DNA of 64,000 nucleotides from Ligula intestinalis. Taxonomy: Eukaryota; Platyhelminthes; Cestoda; Diphyllobothriidea; Diphyllobothriidae. Location: the NCBI GenBank assembly GCA_036362985.1, contig JAYGXS010000007.1:11346954-11410953 (forward strand). The letters are read 5' to 3'. This document shows, one piece after another, positions 1 to 11,439 of the stretch (position 1 is its first letter; each line of letters opens with the position of its first letter). The notes under the pieces were generated by a model. It made no database searches. It saw nothing but the letters and a program-made list of their open reading frames with translations, and was not told the origin of the DNA. The position numbers and the translations under genes are program-made.

Positions 1-239
1 TTGAATGAGGACTCGAGTCATCCGCCTGCCATGCTGCATCACCCATTTCCTCGCCAATATTGTGTTCACAGGTGGCTTGTGGGTCTAGCTCTTCGGAAGC
101 ACTCCATTGTCAAGGCATCTGTGAAGAAATTCTATTTGCGCGTATGTTGAAGACACGCGAAGTGCAAAGATTTCCCATCGTCGTGCTGACTGTAGCGCTT
201 CGCGCCCGAATATATTGCTGATAGAAGCGAAAATGCGTG
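1..239. other. No gene seen; flank of a PLE end
   Basis: An open frame runs through part of this on the minus strand, but its best-looking peptide is a translation of the PLE end next to it, not a protein family. Nothing else is supported. Confidence 0.4.
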
Positions 240-366
240 TTCCTGGACATAATTGAGAAGGCAAAGCGATCACAGGAACCAAGGATTTAATGTCCTGACG
301 TTTCGGAATCATACAAGCTTCCATTGTCAAAGGTGGTAAATGCACGAACAATCACAGTATTTATAG
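240..366 (-). mobile_element. Penelope-like element end with decayed hammerhead motif
   Basis: Read on the minus strand it contains GAAACGTCAGG (complement of 294-304), the conserved 3' half of a PLE hammerhead, followed by an A-rich stretch and a sequence like the TTGTCCCAGCGATC tail of other copies. The CTGATGA half is degraded. The conserved TATTTATA motif of these ends lies at 358-365. The same arrangement recurs at 7.4, 28.1, 47.0 and 49.1 kb. Confidence 0.65.
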
Positions 367-726
367 GTAAAATTTAGCTAGGCATGGGGATGACTGTTGT
401 CATGCGGCTGCAGATACGAGGTCCAGATAAATTATCCCGTTCCCCATACTCCAAAGGAAAGGAAAAAATAAGGCGCTTTCGTGGACCACACTGTATTGGT
501 GCTGAAGTTTCGAAAACATTCTTGTTTCCATTATCATCAGAGTGGGTGGGTGGCTGTTCCTGCTTGCGGTGATTTTTTCTGTTTCGCCGATTGTCTCGTA
601 TTATACTTGTGGTTTACGCGCATATACTGCTTGTCGTAGCCACCTCGCGATTTGGGTTCGAGTGAGAGTTCTACTGGCAACATAGACGGACGAGTGGGTC
701 CTACAACAGATCGGTGTACACGTATC
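367..726. other. Intergenic, nothing recognised
   Basis: Only short open frames without family resemblance. No repeat copy was recognised elsewhere in the window. Confidence 0.4.
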
Positions 727-1321
727 TGCTAACATTTACTTGTACAGATTTCAGGTATTGGGTTACTCCACCTACTGTATACTGCGTTCGTCTTCTTCGG
801 AAAATAATGAGCACGATTAGACATCTGGATCTCGAATCTTAACGCCTATATAAATTTATATAAATTAGAAAATGAGTATCCCACGAAGTTTAATTCGAGG
901 GAAGAAGGTCTTTGGGAAAGGATAAAAAATTTAATTTGTAGGTCTTCAACATTGGCTAACCAGGTCGTTGTCAGACTTAAGGTGATTTTATAGAACAGTG
1001 AGAATTTTAAACCTACCTGAAAAATCAATACTGCGTAGCCACTTTTTGGCAAACAAAAGTACTTGTTTTTGACACCTAGCCTGTACTGACTGTCGTCTTT
1101 TCAATGCTTCGTTGAGATTGTTGCACATAGAATAAAATTCGATATGCCGATTAATGCACCATTCATCAGAGTTAATGGCCTCTAAACATTCACGGTCTTT
1201 TGGGGTGGGAAGATCCCGCTAACTTATCGCGCTCCTCCTTTCGCGAAGAAGACGAACAAAATATACAGTAGATGGGATAATCCAATACCTGAAATCTGTA
1301 TCAGTAAATGTAACGGCAGAA
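727..1321. mobile_element. Foldback / inverted-repeat element of about 595 bp
   Basis: The segment 727-838 is the approximate reverse complement of 1208-1321. The best-conserved core is 740-803 against 1243-1308, which share ACAGATTTCAGGTATTGG and GTTCGTCTTCTTCG. About 370 bp of A+T-rich sequence lies between the arms and encodes nothing recognisable. This looks like a non-autonomous DNA transposon or foldback element. Terminal bases and target-site duplication were not resolved. Confidence 0.6.
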
Positions 1322-1974
1322 AATTTCTTTTGATATCAAGAAATGGTGTGTTTATGATTTCATCTGCCGATTATATTCACATTTATTGGTTTAACTTAGA
1401 GCTATTTTCCCCGTCGATGGAAGATGAATATTTCTTCAAAAATTTTATTATTTTAAACAAACAATTAGTACTTTTTATATTTTTTCATGTTACAAATTCG
1501 CTTAAGGTTGTTCATAGTTATTTCAAAGTTATCGTACATGTGTTCATGCCTGTTTGTGAGTGATTGTCAATCGTTCGCATATTTCAACAGTTGGCATGCA
1601 CTTCCGGCCGCACTATATATATCTATTGGAAAATGGGCGTCCCAAAAAGAAAAGAATTTCCCTGCGAAAAATACCAAATTATGTCCTGTAAATTTTTGAC
1701 GCTGGTTTCCCAGGTCATCGTCAGGCGTGCAGGACGTATAAAAACTGTTAAAAATTTAAGCCTGCCCGAAACAAGCTATACCGTTAAACCATTTATGCCA
1801 GTAACTGTAATCATGTATAAGTTTTCATCTTCTCCATCTGCCTTTGACATTGTTGTACATGGTATCAAATTTGGTGTGTCGATTACTGCCACGGTTCACC
1901 GTACTCTACGGTCTCCAACAATTATCGGTCTTTCTTAGATAAACAGAAAGCAAAAATACAAATTTTGATAGACC
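1322..1974. other. A+T-rich intergenic sequence
   Basis: Overlapping short open frames of up to 124 codons exist, but their composition is that of A+T-rich non-coding DNA and no motif was recognised. Confidence 0.4.
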
Positions 1975-2200
1975 ATGTTTTGCTCACTCGAGTGACTTTG
2001 TTGGTTTGCTGACGTTTCGGACAGCTGGACCAGCTGTCCTTTTTCGAAGCTTTAACTGACTTTATCGATCAGCAATTTAACTTTGTGTCTGTACGTGTTG
2101 GTCATGGGCTGATCGATTTTTCTCCGTTCGCTACTTCGCCCTCCGTGTGGAATTTGGCATAGCTTGACGGCAGTTGGTGTTCTGTTTCCTCTCCACGGAA
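1975..2200 (-). mobile_element. Penelope-like element end, subfamily B
   Basis: The minus strand matches the plus strand at 8500-8690: shared CACGGAGGG, AAAAATCGA, ACTTGCTGATCGATAAAGTC-like and CCGAAAC blocks in the same order. A hammerhead-like 3' half, GAAACGTC, is the complement of 2011-2018. Next to it is a perfect palindrome at 2019-2039 (GGACAGCTGG, one base, CCAGCTGTCC) in the place of helix II. The CTGATGA strand is degraded. Confidence 0.6.
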
Positions 2201-3456
2201 GAGGAAGCATGCTTACCAGCAGTAAAGAGGTGATGCCATTTGCCCATACACTGGAAACTGGACATTAACAAGCCTGGGAAAAAACTTGCATTAGTACTTT
2301 TCTGCCCATCTAAGAAAGACTGCAAATTTTTAGAGGCCATACACTCCCATGACTCGTGCCATGTACAACATTGGGTGCCATGTACAACATTGTCAAAAAA
2401 CATTGAAAAGAAGGTTGTAGCCAATCCAGGCGAGATATCAGCTGACAGCGACGGCTTATTGGCACGAATTTTACAGTAAGATCTATTTTTTCGGGCACGC
2501 TTACAATGGTAACTGTTTCACCCATTTACCGTTCTTATGTCGGTGACCTGGGAGCAATTGTCGAAAAGGTACACTGTAAAGTTTTTGTTTAGTTTTCTCA
2601 AATAACTTAGTCTACTTGAATCACATACTGTGTATGGCATTTCAGCAAAAAATGATGAAATGCTCATGCAACGATCATGCGACGTGACTAGTTAACTTCT
2701 TCGTGCCAACTCAACGTTGTATGTGATCATCGGCGTCATTATCTCTGTGAGAGATTAGGGTGTGTATCACGTGTACCACTGAAATCCATGCCATATCATC
2801 ACCAGTGGATCGAAAAAAGTAGACAAACCAACGTAGAGGAGAGAGTCGGTGGGAGCATGCTTCTCCTGAACACATGCAAGGAGCTATCAGATCCAAAGGT
2901 CAGGGTTTACACACCAAAACAATAAAAAGGAATGGACCAGTGAATAGCAGTTAGTTCCGTTTGCGCGGTGAGCTGAATATCAATCAGGGCATCCTTTTAA
3001 GGAGTCAAGGCTGCCAATCTTGTGCTTTTGATTATTAATCCGCAGGCCTGTGCCGTAAAGTAAGTGAGGATAAAGTGGTGACATTTTAAACAGCCAATGA
3101 ACAGCAAGTATGGGGGAGGGGGTGGTTTGATGTGTTTGGGGGTGGGGGGAGGAGGGACTGGAAATGGGTGAGGAAGTGGGGAAAACGAGGTATCCGACAG
3201 TTACCCATGCTTCTGCTTCGTCGCTGTAGCATGACGTGGCAAATGTGGATAAAAATGCTGCATTTTTATCTGGCCACGAGCTACTGTAAAAATTTTCTGC
3301 GAGTACAAGGTTGGCCTGGTCAGCCGTGATTCTCCCGTTGCAGGTGTCCGGTGACACAGGCACTTGGACCATCTCACCGGCACTTTACGGATGACTCGGA
3401 TCTCTAGACTTTTTTCAATCCACTGGCCACTGTCAACCAAGTCAGACACAATTGCG

Positions 3457-3499
<43 letters not shown>
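2201..3499. other. Intergenic; short direct repeat and (AT)n tract
   Basis: TGCCATGTACAACATTG occurs twice in tandem near 2357-2393. A G-rich stretch lies at 3110-3180. An (AT)n run of about 33 bases at 3460-3492 is followed by (GT)4. No protein family was recognised in the open frames here. Confidence 0.5.
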
Positions 3500-3501
<2 letters not shown>

Positions 3502-3710
3502 AGGGAGAGAGTGAACGAGTGGGCAGATTCTCCACGAGTCTGCTTAAACTCCTGTTTTCTCCTGCGGTAGTTTGCTGCGTTGCTTCTGCTTGCTGTAGCT
3601 TTCGTGTTGCTTGCCCAGCTCGCCTCAGTGTCTGTTGCGGCTTGCTTCAGTGTTTGCTGCGGCTTGTTGGAGTGCGTGGTGCACATCGTCGAAATTGACG
3701 GGGAAACTGT
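3500..3710 (-). repeat. Interspersed repeat R1, partial copy
   Basis: The reverse complement matches 14370-14575: shared GTCGAAATTGACGG-type end, TGTTGGAGTGCGTGGTGC, and the GCTTGCTGTAGCTTTCGT stretch. Only the first ~210 bp of the family is present, and it abuts PLE sequence on the right. Confidence 0.6.
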
Positions 3711-3739
3711 CGTGTGAAAGAGAGAGAGAATATATCAGG

Positions 3740-3800
3740 TGATCTCGGGAACAATCATTGTATTGTCCTCACGTTTCGAAAGCGTACATAGTTCGAGGTA
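3740..3800 (-). mobile_element. Penelope-like element end fragment
   Basis: The minus strand reads GAAACGTGAGGACAATAC, a one-base variant of the GAAACGTCAGG hammerhead block, followed by a sequence like the usual TGTCCCAGCGATC tail. It faces away from the + strand PLE coding remnant immediately to its right, so two PLE pieces lie head to head here. Confidence 0.5.
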
Positions 3801-4140
3801 AGCCAGCTGACGTCATCTACCGGATAAAAGGTAAATCCTGCGCTGTGGACTACCTCGAAGAGGCTGGAAAACGCTTGCAAACCCGGATGGCACAACACAT
3901 GAAGGCAGTAAGACGGATGGACCCACTATCTTTGGTGGCTGAATGCGGCGCAGACTCCGGACAAAAGTTCGCCTTCCAGAATGCTGAAATCCTGAGTTGA
4001 GGGAATGATCGCGTAGCGAGGTAAACGATCGAGGCCTGACACACGAGAGAACCTCCATCAACCGTTGTTTGGCGCTTCTCACAGCCTACCAAGCCCTCCG
4101 AATGCAGCTTAGGGATAAAAAAGGGCAAACGAGAACATAG
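3785..4140 (+). pseudogene. Broken GIY-YIG endonuclease domain of a Penelope-like element
   Basis: In PLEs a C-terminal GIY-YIG endonuclease follows the reverse transcriptase and nicks the target. The reading frame shows ADVIYRIKGKSCAVDYLEE, GKRLQTRMAQHMKAVRRMD and GADSGQKFAFQNAEIL in the order expected of that domain (Cys/His-containing linker, RLxTRMxEH helix, GHxFxFxxAEIL). The YIG position reads YLE and the usual His of the AEHCADSGH block is altered. A stop follows AEIL at about 3998, and the downstream RVAR..TIEA part is interrupted by further stops. No RT domain was found upstream. This is clearly a dead fragment; the family call rests on motif recognition. Confidence 0.75.
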
Positions 4141-4700
4141 ACAGAACTTGACTCCGAGAATATGCAAGCCGATGGTTGACACACACGTAGCCTCACCACA
4201 ACCAGAAACAGCAATCATCAGCTCAGCCAGTTCATCTACTCATCCTGCAAATGCAAAACCAGATGGACGTATGAGCGCAAGCAGGATTACCGGCCTGGGA
4301 CAAAAAAATTTGGTTGATGACAGCTGCAAAATTGCGAAAACCGGACGTCGACGGGAGACTCCTTGACTCAGATTAATCAGTTTCAAAGGGTACGAGGATT
4401 GAGCATCCCTTCTAGCCCCGTATCACCCCCCCTTCCTCTGCGTTTCTTTAATCCTTATTGGCTGTAACTGTCAAAACCTATAAATACTGTGAGTCGCGGT
4501 ACAACTCTCACCTCTGATGACGTTATCAGTTATAGTAGTACTAGTGTTAGTTTTGAGCTCAAAAAGCCTCGGAGATTATTATGGGATAGTTATTTCGGAT
4601 TGTATACTTGAGAGTCCTAAAACTGTTGCTGCTACGACTCGCGCTTCTACTGCTAGTTCTTTATACTGATAGTACTGGCAGCGGCAGTGTTATTTCTATC
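4141..4700 (+). mobile_element. Penelope-like element 3' region with truncated hammerhead
   Basis: This continues from the GIY-YIG remnant. TATAAATA at 4479-4486 is the TATA-like motif of other PLE ends, and CTGATGA at 4514-4520 preceded by CTCACCT is the first half of the hammerhead core. The matching GAAACGTC half is absent. The sequence instead runs into an irregular ACT/AGT-rich trinucleotide stretch at about 4527-4700. Confidence 0.55.
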
Positions 4701-7354
4701 TAACTAATAGTGGGCTAGTGCAAGTAGCATTGAGGGTAGTAATCAGGAGTACAGTCAAGTGTGAGCACACTGCACGTAAAGTCCTGAAGGGCAGAAGTCC
4801 ACCGATACAATATCGCGTGGGTACAGAAGGGCAGTCTAAGTCAATGCAACAGGAACGGGCAATTTCATTGATGCTGATAATTTTTATTGGTGGTGGTTAC
4901 GCTTGGGCATGTGGGCTTTCCTCGGGTTCGTCAAAAATGACGCTGTCTTTGTGTCACATGGTGCTATTTAGCGTTAGCAGGCTGACCTTTTGCAATATCA
5001 TAACTCCATCTTGAGGTTTCAGGAGAGGTCTTATGTGTAAGAGGGGAGCAATCTGCTCAATAATCAACTAATATTTTTATATGCTACCACTGCGTCAATA
5101 GCTGAGTAGTAAGCAATAAGCATAACATGGTAAGATGGGCTTGCCAAAATTCTCAGCGTCACGTGGTGATTCTGTAGAACACTTGGGATTTCCTGCGAGC
5201 ATGTGGTCTTTTTGTAGGGGTTCGGAGATCAGCAGGTACATGCAGGTTACCCCGGACTACACGACAGGTTCGGGGTTCTCACGAGCGAGATAGCTGTTAA
5301 TGTCTATCAATTCACGTCATAAAGCACTTTTTCAAATGACGCCCCGATTGGCTTTTGAATAGCCAATGACAGAGTGCAACTTAGAGTCATCTATTAACCG
5401 ATTTCGCGTCCAAGGGAGTTTCCGCGTCCTCCGCCGATCTGCTTTGCTCCAGTCTTTGTTGAAGTCCTCTCACCTTTGCTTATTTAATCCGTTCCAAAAT
5501 CTGCCCTGCGTGACGGGGGAGGGTGGATTGAGGCCGCACCTAGCTGTTTGGTGGTTTAGCATGTTATGTTGCCGTACTGACTGGGCTTCAACTCAAGAAA
5601 GTCTTTAAGTAAGGAAAACTACCTATCAGTTCAATTTATTGAGGGTAGTAGGCATTAATTTTGGTAAAATCTGAAGTGTTCCTTGACATGGACCAAACTT
5701 CCTATGCTACTTACTACGACTTAATCAAACCTTTTATTTAAGTGCTTTATGCTATAGGACCTTTTTGATCAAGAGAGCCAAGAAAGAAAATATTTGGGAA
5801 TATATTTCAGTGAGAGCCATATAAAATATATTTTAAGATTGAATTCAATTAAATCTGAGCATAAAAAGCCTCTGGATTTATACATTGGGAGGAACCGAAA
5901 TCGAAACTTCTGAAATTTCCAATTCCAATTTAGCTGAGAAAGCCAGATGCAATCATTAAAAGAACCACACTTGCTCGCAGGCCATACGTTCCGATCCCTG
6001 CTAAAGGATAACCCCGGAAAAATAAGAAAACACTAAAATATATCCCCCCACAGAACCGGAAAATTCAGTCCAAAGTTGATAAAATGCAAATGAAGCCAAG
6101 TTTAAGAAATCGATTCCTTTTTAGAAACAAGGAAGAATTTCACGTTTCAAAATTATATTTTGCAAACTTTCGAAGTTTCTTATCCACAAAATGCAGTAAC
6201 AAAAACGTTTGGCCCGTATTTTGTTGAACCACATCAACTATTGGCGACGTTAGCAAATCTGCCTACATATATTATCGCGGAGATGAAGATAAAAACTAAA
6301 TCATGTAGAAATATACTTTTTGTAAACCATAATTTCCACTTATACGTAATTTATACACAGAATTGACAAAAGAATAAGAATTTTATTCAATTCTTAGTAA
6401 TTATTTGACCACCTTTTTGTATTCGCTAGCTTAGAACGGAGCCTAAAAGTAGTCAACTATGACGAAAAATACTCCAATATAACGCGGAAAGTGATTTCTT
6501 TATATTTCCAGCCAAACTGATCAATTATTTTCAGTTAACTCACAAAAATTTTCAAAATTCTCCATTCTAATTTTGAAATTAGTATCAGTATCAGTATGTT
6601 GAGGGATATGTAGGTTAAATTTCTTTGAGTTCCCTATTTGTACATACATGTAGTGGTAGCAGAAAAATTTTATCTCAGAATGTTGGCGAGGCCATTTGTC
6701 CTGTGTCATTGGGTGGAAAAATAGGAGCACACAGTGAAAAAACTTCTTGGATATTTTTAGGAGAAAAACTGTCGCTCTTGTGGGGGGAATAAGGTAACAT
6801 GCACAGATATTCGTCAATTGAATATGTAACTCACATGCTTATTAAAGAGGTAGCCTATTATTGAGAGTTTATACTACTCCTAGGAATAACAATGTCATAC
6901 TTCTTTTACGGACGTTATTTTTGCTCGACAACGTATTTTGCTGTTTGAGGGGATTTCTAACTCTAGCCTACATGGCCACCTTTATAATAACTTATATCAA
7001 AAAATTATTTTTTTCGGTGAATGCTTCTAATGGGTACATTATTTCAATGGTTTTGATGTGAACATCGAACAGAATCTACAATTATGAAATAAATCTTGAA
7101 AACTCAGGAAATCGTACTAACTTTGTCATAATTTAAAGGACAATCTGTAAATGCTTGTTTTTAAATAAGGGTGGCAAGTTTAAAATATTTTGACTCAGGA
7201 AAAGTTCTTTTCCTTTGCATATATTCTTCTTACTGTACGTCTACGTAACTTGAGGTTTTATAAGAACTTGTTTTCTTAACAAAAATTAGTACTTTTTACA
7301 TTTCTTTTAAGTATCACATTTTATTAACGATAAAGTACTCTGGGAAAGAATAGC
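4701..7354. other. Intergenic, strongly A+T-rich from about 5.6 kb
   Basis: No recognisable coding signature. A+T-rich sequence at 5.6-7.35 kb resembles in texture the 40.85-42.5 and 50.7-51.2 kb stretches, but no clean alignment was established by eye. Short open frames are treated as chance. Confidence 0.4.
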
Positions 7355-7700
7355 GTTTATCACTGGAAAAAGAGGTTTATTGTCCTGACGTTTCAGATTC
7401 CCTCGGGAATCCTTAATCATAGGTAATAGTATAACAGTCTGAGGCATGCGCCGATAAGGGTGATACATGCAAAGATTACACGGTATTTATAGTTCGCAGC
7501 GGTCACCCGCATGCGTACTCAAATTGTCAGTTTCTTTAGCCACCGCTTGAGGTCTTAACTGGTGCGGTGTTGGCTCGTTAGTTGCCACAGCTTTCTTATC
7601 CGCGTCGGATGCGGGTTTGGTAATTGCGCGAGAATTATGCCCGCTGTCCTCAGAGTTGTTTTTGCGCCCAGTCCTTCCCACGTGACTGATCAAGTTTGCT
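7355..7700 (-). mobile_element. Penelope-like element remnant: 3' coding tail plus hammerhead-type end
   Basis: On the minus strand the coding remnant (about 7693 to 7487) reads DSGHNSRAITKPASDADKKA and HQLRPQAVAKETDNLST, the type of low-complexity tail seen after GIY-YIG in other PLEs. It is followed by TATTTATA (7484-7491 as written on +) and GAAACGTCAGG (complement of 7384-7394). The CTGATGA half is mutated. The order coding tail, TATA-like motif, ribozyme block is the same as at 47.1-47.8 kb. Confidence 0.65.
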
Positions 7701-7906
7701 CCAGCATAAACTCCTACGTTGTTAACTCAATTAAATTTTGTCCTTCGAAAAGAATTTATTCAGGTTTGCAAAAGTCAGAACACAAAGTGGTTGCTCGGAG
7801 ACTTGACTGAAACTCGCAGCTTGCAACAGATCTCACAGAGACTGACCACAACTTCGATCTTCAAGGAACGACCATCGTAGGCCGGGGAACCTCAAAAACG
7901 GACACA

Positions 7907-8330
7907 CTGTAGTGGTCTATGCCGTCCGACGCCCTCCATTGCTTTGCCTGGCGTCATTGTTCAAGGCCAGCTGTCTCAAGGTCATCCAATGCCTCAGTCA
8001 GCGCTTACAAACGTGCTGACTTGCAGACACTTGACCTATTTCCACTCGGACACACACGTGCGTCCAAGTTCTCGTGGCTGCCCAAGCACCACACAAACAG
8101 GTCTCTTTTTCCCAAACCTCGGCTGCCAGGCATCATTTAGGGCCACGGCGCTCCAGCGGAATGAGGTGTGCTCCAAAGTCCATTTTTTCCTTCTATTCTT
8201 CGTTCCTCTGTGTACACAATATACTATTCCTTCTATTCTGGCCTCCACTGACTTCTCCTCTACTTAGTAACCATGGTCTGAAGATTGCAGTTGTTGGGTC
8301 TAAATTACTTAAACCCCTGCGGTAAGACTA
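7907..8330 (+). repeat. LTR-like repeat R2 (Gypsy-type solo LTR candidate)
   Basis: Begins TGTAGTGGTC. It carries a polyadenylation-region block (TGTACACAATATACTATTCC), then CTGGCCTCCACTGACTTCTC, AACCATGGTCTGAAGATTGC and TTACTTAAACCCCTGCGGTAA, blocks shared in this order with more than ten other copies in the window. A length of about 420 bp, the TG start and a PBS-like continuation in one copy (13.0 kb) suggest a Ty3/Gypsy LTR. Confidence 0.6.
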
Positions 8331-8339
8331 ACGCTTGAG

Positions 8340-8700
8340 GCATGGTTCTCAGACGCCAACTCCGTCAACAGGCAAATGAACCTTCCCGCGGCCTACAAAG
8401 TCCTACGCCACTACGTTAGTAAAGGACAGGACCAGGTCAAACCGAACTTAGGATTTGAAAACAACGACTACCCCGTGACGGAACCACCGAAAGAAGAACA
8501 GGATTACCATTATCCTCTTCCACGGGGATGAAACAGAACACACGGAGGGCCAAGCAGTGAACGTAGAAAAATCGACCATCCTAGGGCCAACACATACATC
8601 CACAATTTTTACTTGCTGATCGATAAAGTCAGTTCACGTTTTGACGAAGCACAGCCGGCCCGGATATCCGAAACGGCAACTTAGAAACATACATTCATCG
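8340..8700 (+). mobile_element. Penelope-like element remnant, subfamily B
   Basis: The frame at 8347-8534 reads WFSDANSVNRQMNLPAAYKV, which matches the last conserved block of PLE GIY-YIG proteins (E/D-SINR-x-I/M-x-LPxAYxxL). It ends at a stop near 8534. The following 160 bp match the minus strand at 1975-2160. TTGACGA (about 8652) and CCGAAACGGC (about 8676) look like a mutated hammerhead core. Confidence 0.65.
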
Positions 8701-9560
8701 GTGAGCACAATATGGTGAAGAATTTATTCAACTATGTTTTCAAAAGCAGGCGATACGTAGAGTCTTCGTGTTCACAGTGATCTCACTCCATCTTGGGTAC
8801 TAAAAGTAGCCTGGCTTTGTGCTAAGGTGAAAACCCCAGCAGAGACGGCATTTAGTTTGTCAGATGCACTCGCCGAGATCTGGCGCACGTGCTAAGCTAC
8901 AAAATGAATTCTGTTGCTCTCGCAGTCACACACGCACGCACGCACACACAAAAATACAGGCAGAAGGGAGTGCAAGGGCGGGGAGAAGTTCCGGGCTGTA
9001 TTGCAAGTAGCTCGCATGCTAGATGTGTGGCGGCCCTAGGATCTGCGCCAATATTGCTGGTTCACCTTTTCTTTGCTGCCAGTCCTTTGCATGCGATAAT
9101 CGTCTCCCATGTGACCTCCTGCCCCTCACGCATTCTTGGCGGACTAGCCGGGACAGTGTTGCACATGACTCATCGTGCCTTGGCCTTGTGCGCACTCTCA
9201 AGGTCGGGCTCCTGCCACGTGTCATGGCATTAGATCCTCGTGAACTTGACCCAGTGCGTGAGCATCGTGTGCTGATTGGCTGCAGAACGTGTCTGGGATC
9301 CTTTAAGCTGCGCGCATAGTCACAAAGCACACGCACACACATCAACTGGCTTGTTTCCTGTGAGCTCATTTCCTATAGTACACTGTCCAACCTTATTGGT
9401 CTTATCTGACTTCTGACTTGGGGGAACCTTCTGTAGTCGACAATCACTCCTTTCGACAAACGTAGCAAGTAAGGCTATACTGCAAATAACAGAAATTATT
9501 TCCATTTACTGTTGAGAATCGATCATCGATATTGCCGATGCCCACTATATGCTCCAAACG
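8701..9560. other. Intergenic, G+C-rich, with CA-rich tract
   Basis: A CA/CGCA-rich run lies near 8928-8950. Open frames of about 100 codons on both strands overlap one another around 9.0-9.35 kb and look like G+C-driven chance frames. No family was recognised. Confidence 0.4.
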
Positions 9561-9599
9561 AGGTGGTGCAGGGAAGGTAACTGGCGACAGGGATTAGTT

Positions 9600-9790
9600 T
9601 TGAGTAAGTCTGGATGTTGAACGCCGTCTGCTGAACTCTCCACTGTAGTCTGCTACTATTTTCTGATGAGGTGCCTGATGAAGAATTCGCGATGGATGTC
9701 GAAACGTCAGACGAATCAAAGTGTTGTCCCAGCGATCGCATCTTCTCCTTCTCAATAGCTTTCTGTTTTACACAGTTAAATATGCTTTGT
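9600..9790 (+). mobile_element. Penelope-like element end with hammerhead-like motif
   Basis: CTGATGA occurs at 9663-9669 and 9675-9681. A stem-loop at 9683-9700 is followed by GAAACGTC at 9701-9708 and then CAAAGTGTTGTCCCAGCGATC and CTTCTCCTTCTC. Helix II folds (GAATTC against GGATGTC with one bulge). Helix I is weak (three pairs at best with the first CTGATGA), so activity is doubtful. Confidence 0.65.
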
Positions 9791-10837
9791 AAGTAACTTG
9801 ACACAACTTTGAATAGGATGTTAAATAAGAATTTTTCTTTTTGTTACCAACGTCTTCGTTCACATTTTCTAGTTTGTAAAGACAGCCTACCGTCACAGGC
9901 CACATCCATGTGCATTTAATCATTCACCTGCTCCTGTGGAGTGGGATATATTGGCCGAACAACGAGAGGCCTGGAGAAAAGGATACGCGAACACATGACA
10001 ACCTGGCTAGGGAAAGGTTAACCTTGATCAATTTCAAGTTCACTTCTCGCACATTTAATCGATACGAACCATCAAGTTGACGCTAGAGACGCCTTTAGGA
10101 TCATATATCAGGCACAAACACACCAGCGGATCTACCGTACTATCTACCCTAACCCACCTAACCGGTTTCAACACGGTAAAACCAAGAGAGATCGGGCGCA
10201 AGGCCGTGTAGGGGTCTAAGTACTGGTTGAGCCTAGATCACTACAATCATCAAGTCGAATCCCAGGTTGGAAGTTAGAAGGCAAAAGTCACCAGAGGGAG
10301 TGGCTTATTGTATGTAGAACTCCTAGTTGCAGTCTCATGTGGCAGTGGCCACTGGCGAAGCCAGGGCTGGTCCTGACTGCATCCTGTCAGGCCTGTGAGT
10401 GTGGACTGTCTGATGTGTGGGGTGATGGCAGTTGCTTTAGTAGAATTTTGAAGCAAGTTCAAGTGGTCTGTGAGTGGTGCGTTGCAATTACTCGAGGGGA
10501 TGTTGCCTGCAAAGGCCCCCTGCTGCGTTGGCCAGGGGTGTCGCGTTAAAAGGCTCTTAGGAAGGTGCGCTTATTAAGCTGAGGTCAACTGTCCGGACTG
10601 CAGGAACGCCGAAGGCCGAAGGAACGCTGACGCAGCTGTTGTCGGTTAGCCAGAAGCAGCTGCGAGGTCAAGCTTCGGGGGCGGGGGCGCCAGTGAAGGA
10701 AAGCATGAGAACTGTTGTTTGTGACGACATGAATATGGGGCAGTGAGCCCTGGAGAACGAAGGGGGAGGGGAGAGAATTATGGCACTCCGCTACAGCCGC
10801 CCCTTCAATGCAGACCGCAACATTGCGTGTGATCTAC
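9791..10837. other. Intergenic, nothing recognised
   Basis: No coding signature or repeat copy could be supported, apart from a TGTAGGGGTCTAAG block near 10208 that also occurs near 27411 and, with changes, near 52608. Confidence 0.35.
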
Positions 10838-11323
10838 TTAATCCTCACGCCCTTTTTGGGTAAGCTTGTTTATGTGTGTGGCTATATGGGTATAATCTAT
10901 AATGAGCTTCCTGTAGTAGGAAGTAAGGCCCGAGAAACTTCTGACTTCGGTAAGATTGCTTGCCGCTGGCCAGTTGCGAATTTCTATGACCTTATCCTTA
11001 TCGATCTCGGTCCTGGAGGTGGAAGAAACTTGTTCTGATAATTTGAACTTGTCTCGTAGAAGTATGCATTTCGCTGGCTTGAGAATGATACCTGCTTGCT
11101 TAAGGCTGTTAAATACCACACGCAACTCATGCAAGTTATCTTTGAAGTCCTTGCCGTGTACGATGATTTCGTCGATATACACAAAACAGGTCTTCGGGAT
11201 AAACCGTGCAAGAGCTCGCTTCATAAGTCTTTGGCAGATACTAGGCGCATTAGGCAAATCGTCGAGAATGATAGTGAATGTAGACCCCAAAACACTGCGA
11301 TTCGTCGATTGTATGCCCGACAA
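10838..11323 (-). pseudogene. Ty3/Gypsy-like reverse transcriptase fragment
   Basis: A 161-codon minus-strand frame shows the Gypsy RT order: CQRLMKRAL (residues 30-38), the catalytic block CFVYIDEIIVHGKDF (46-60), NLHELRVVFNSLKQAGIILK (63-82), a KCILLRDKFKLSE block (85-97), then RNWPAASNLTEVRSFSGLTS (116-135) and YYRK leading into the RNase H linker. The second catalytic Asp of YxDD is Glu here. The stretch that normally reads SFLGHxxSxxGI is scrambled, consistent with a compensated frameshift. No protease, integrase or RNase H was found next to it. The frame opens with TTG, so the left boundary is arbitrary. A dead fragment of an LTR retrotransposon. Confidence 0.85.
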
Positions 11324-11439
11324 AAAACAAAAACTATCTGAGCGCAGAGGGAGGATTCTTGTGGAAGATTGATTAGAGAGTGGTAAGGTGACACACGGTC
11401 GGACTCACACGCACCACCTCGAACCTAGTGACTGAAATG

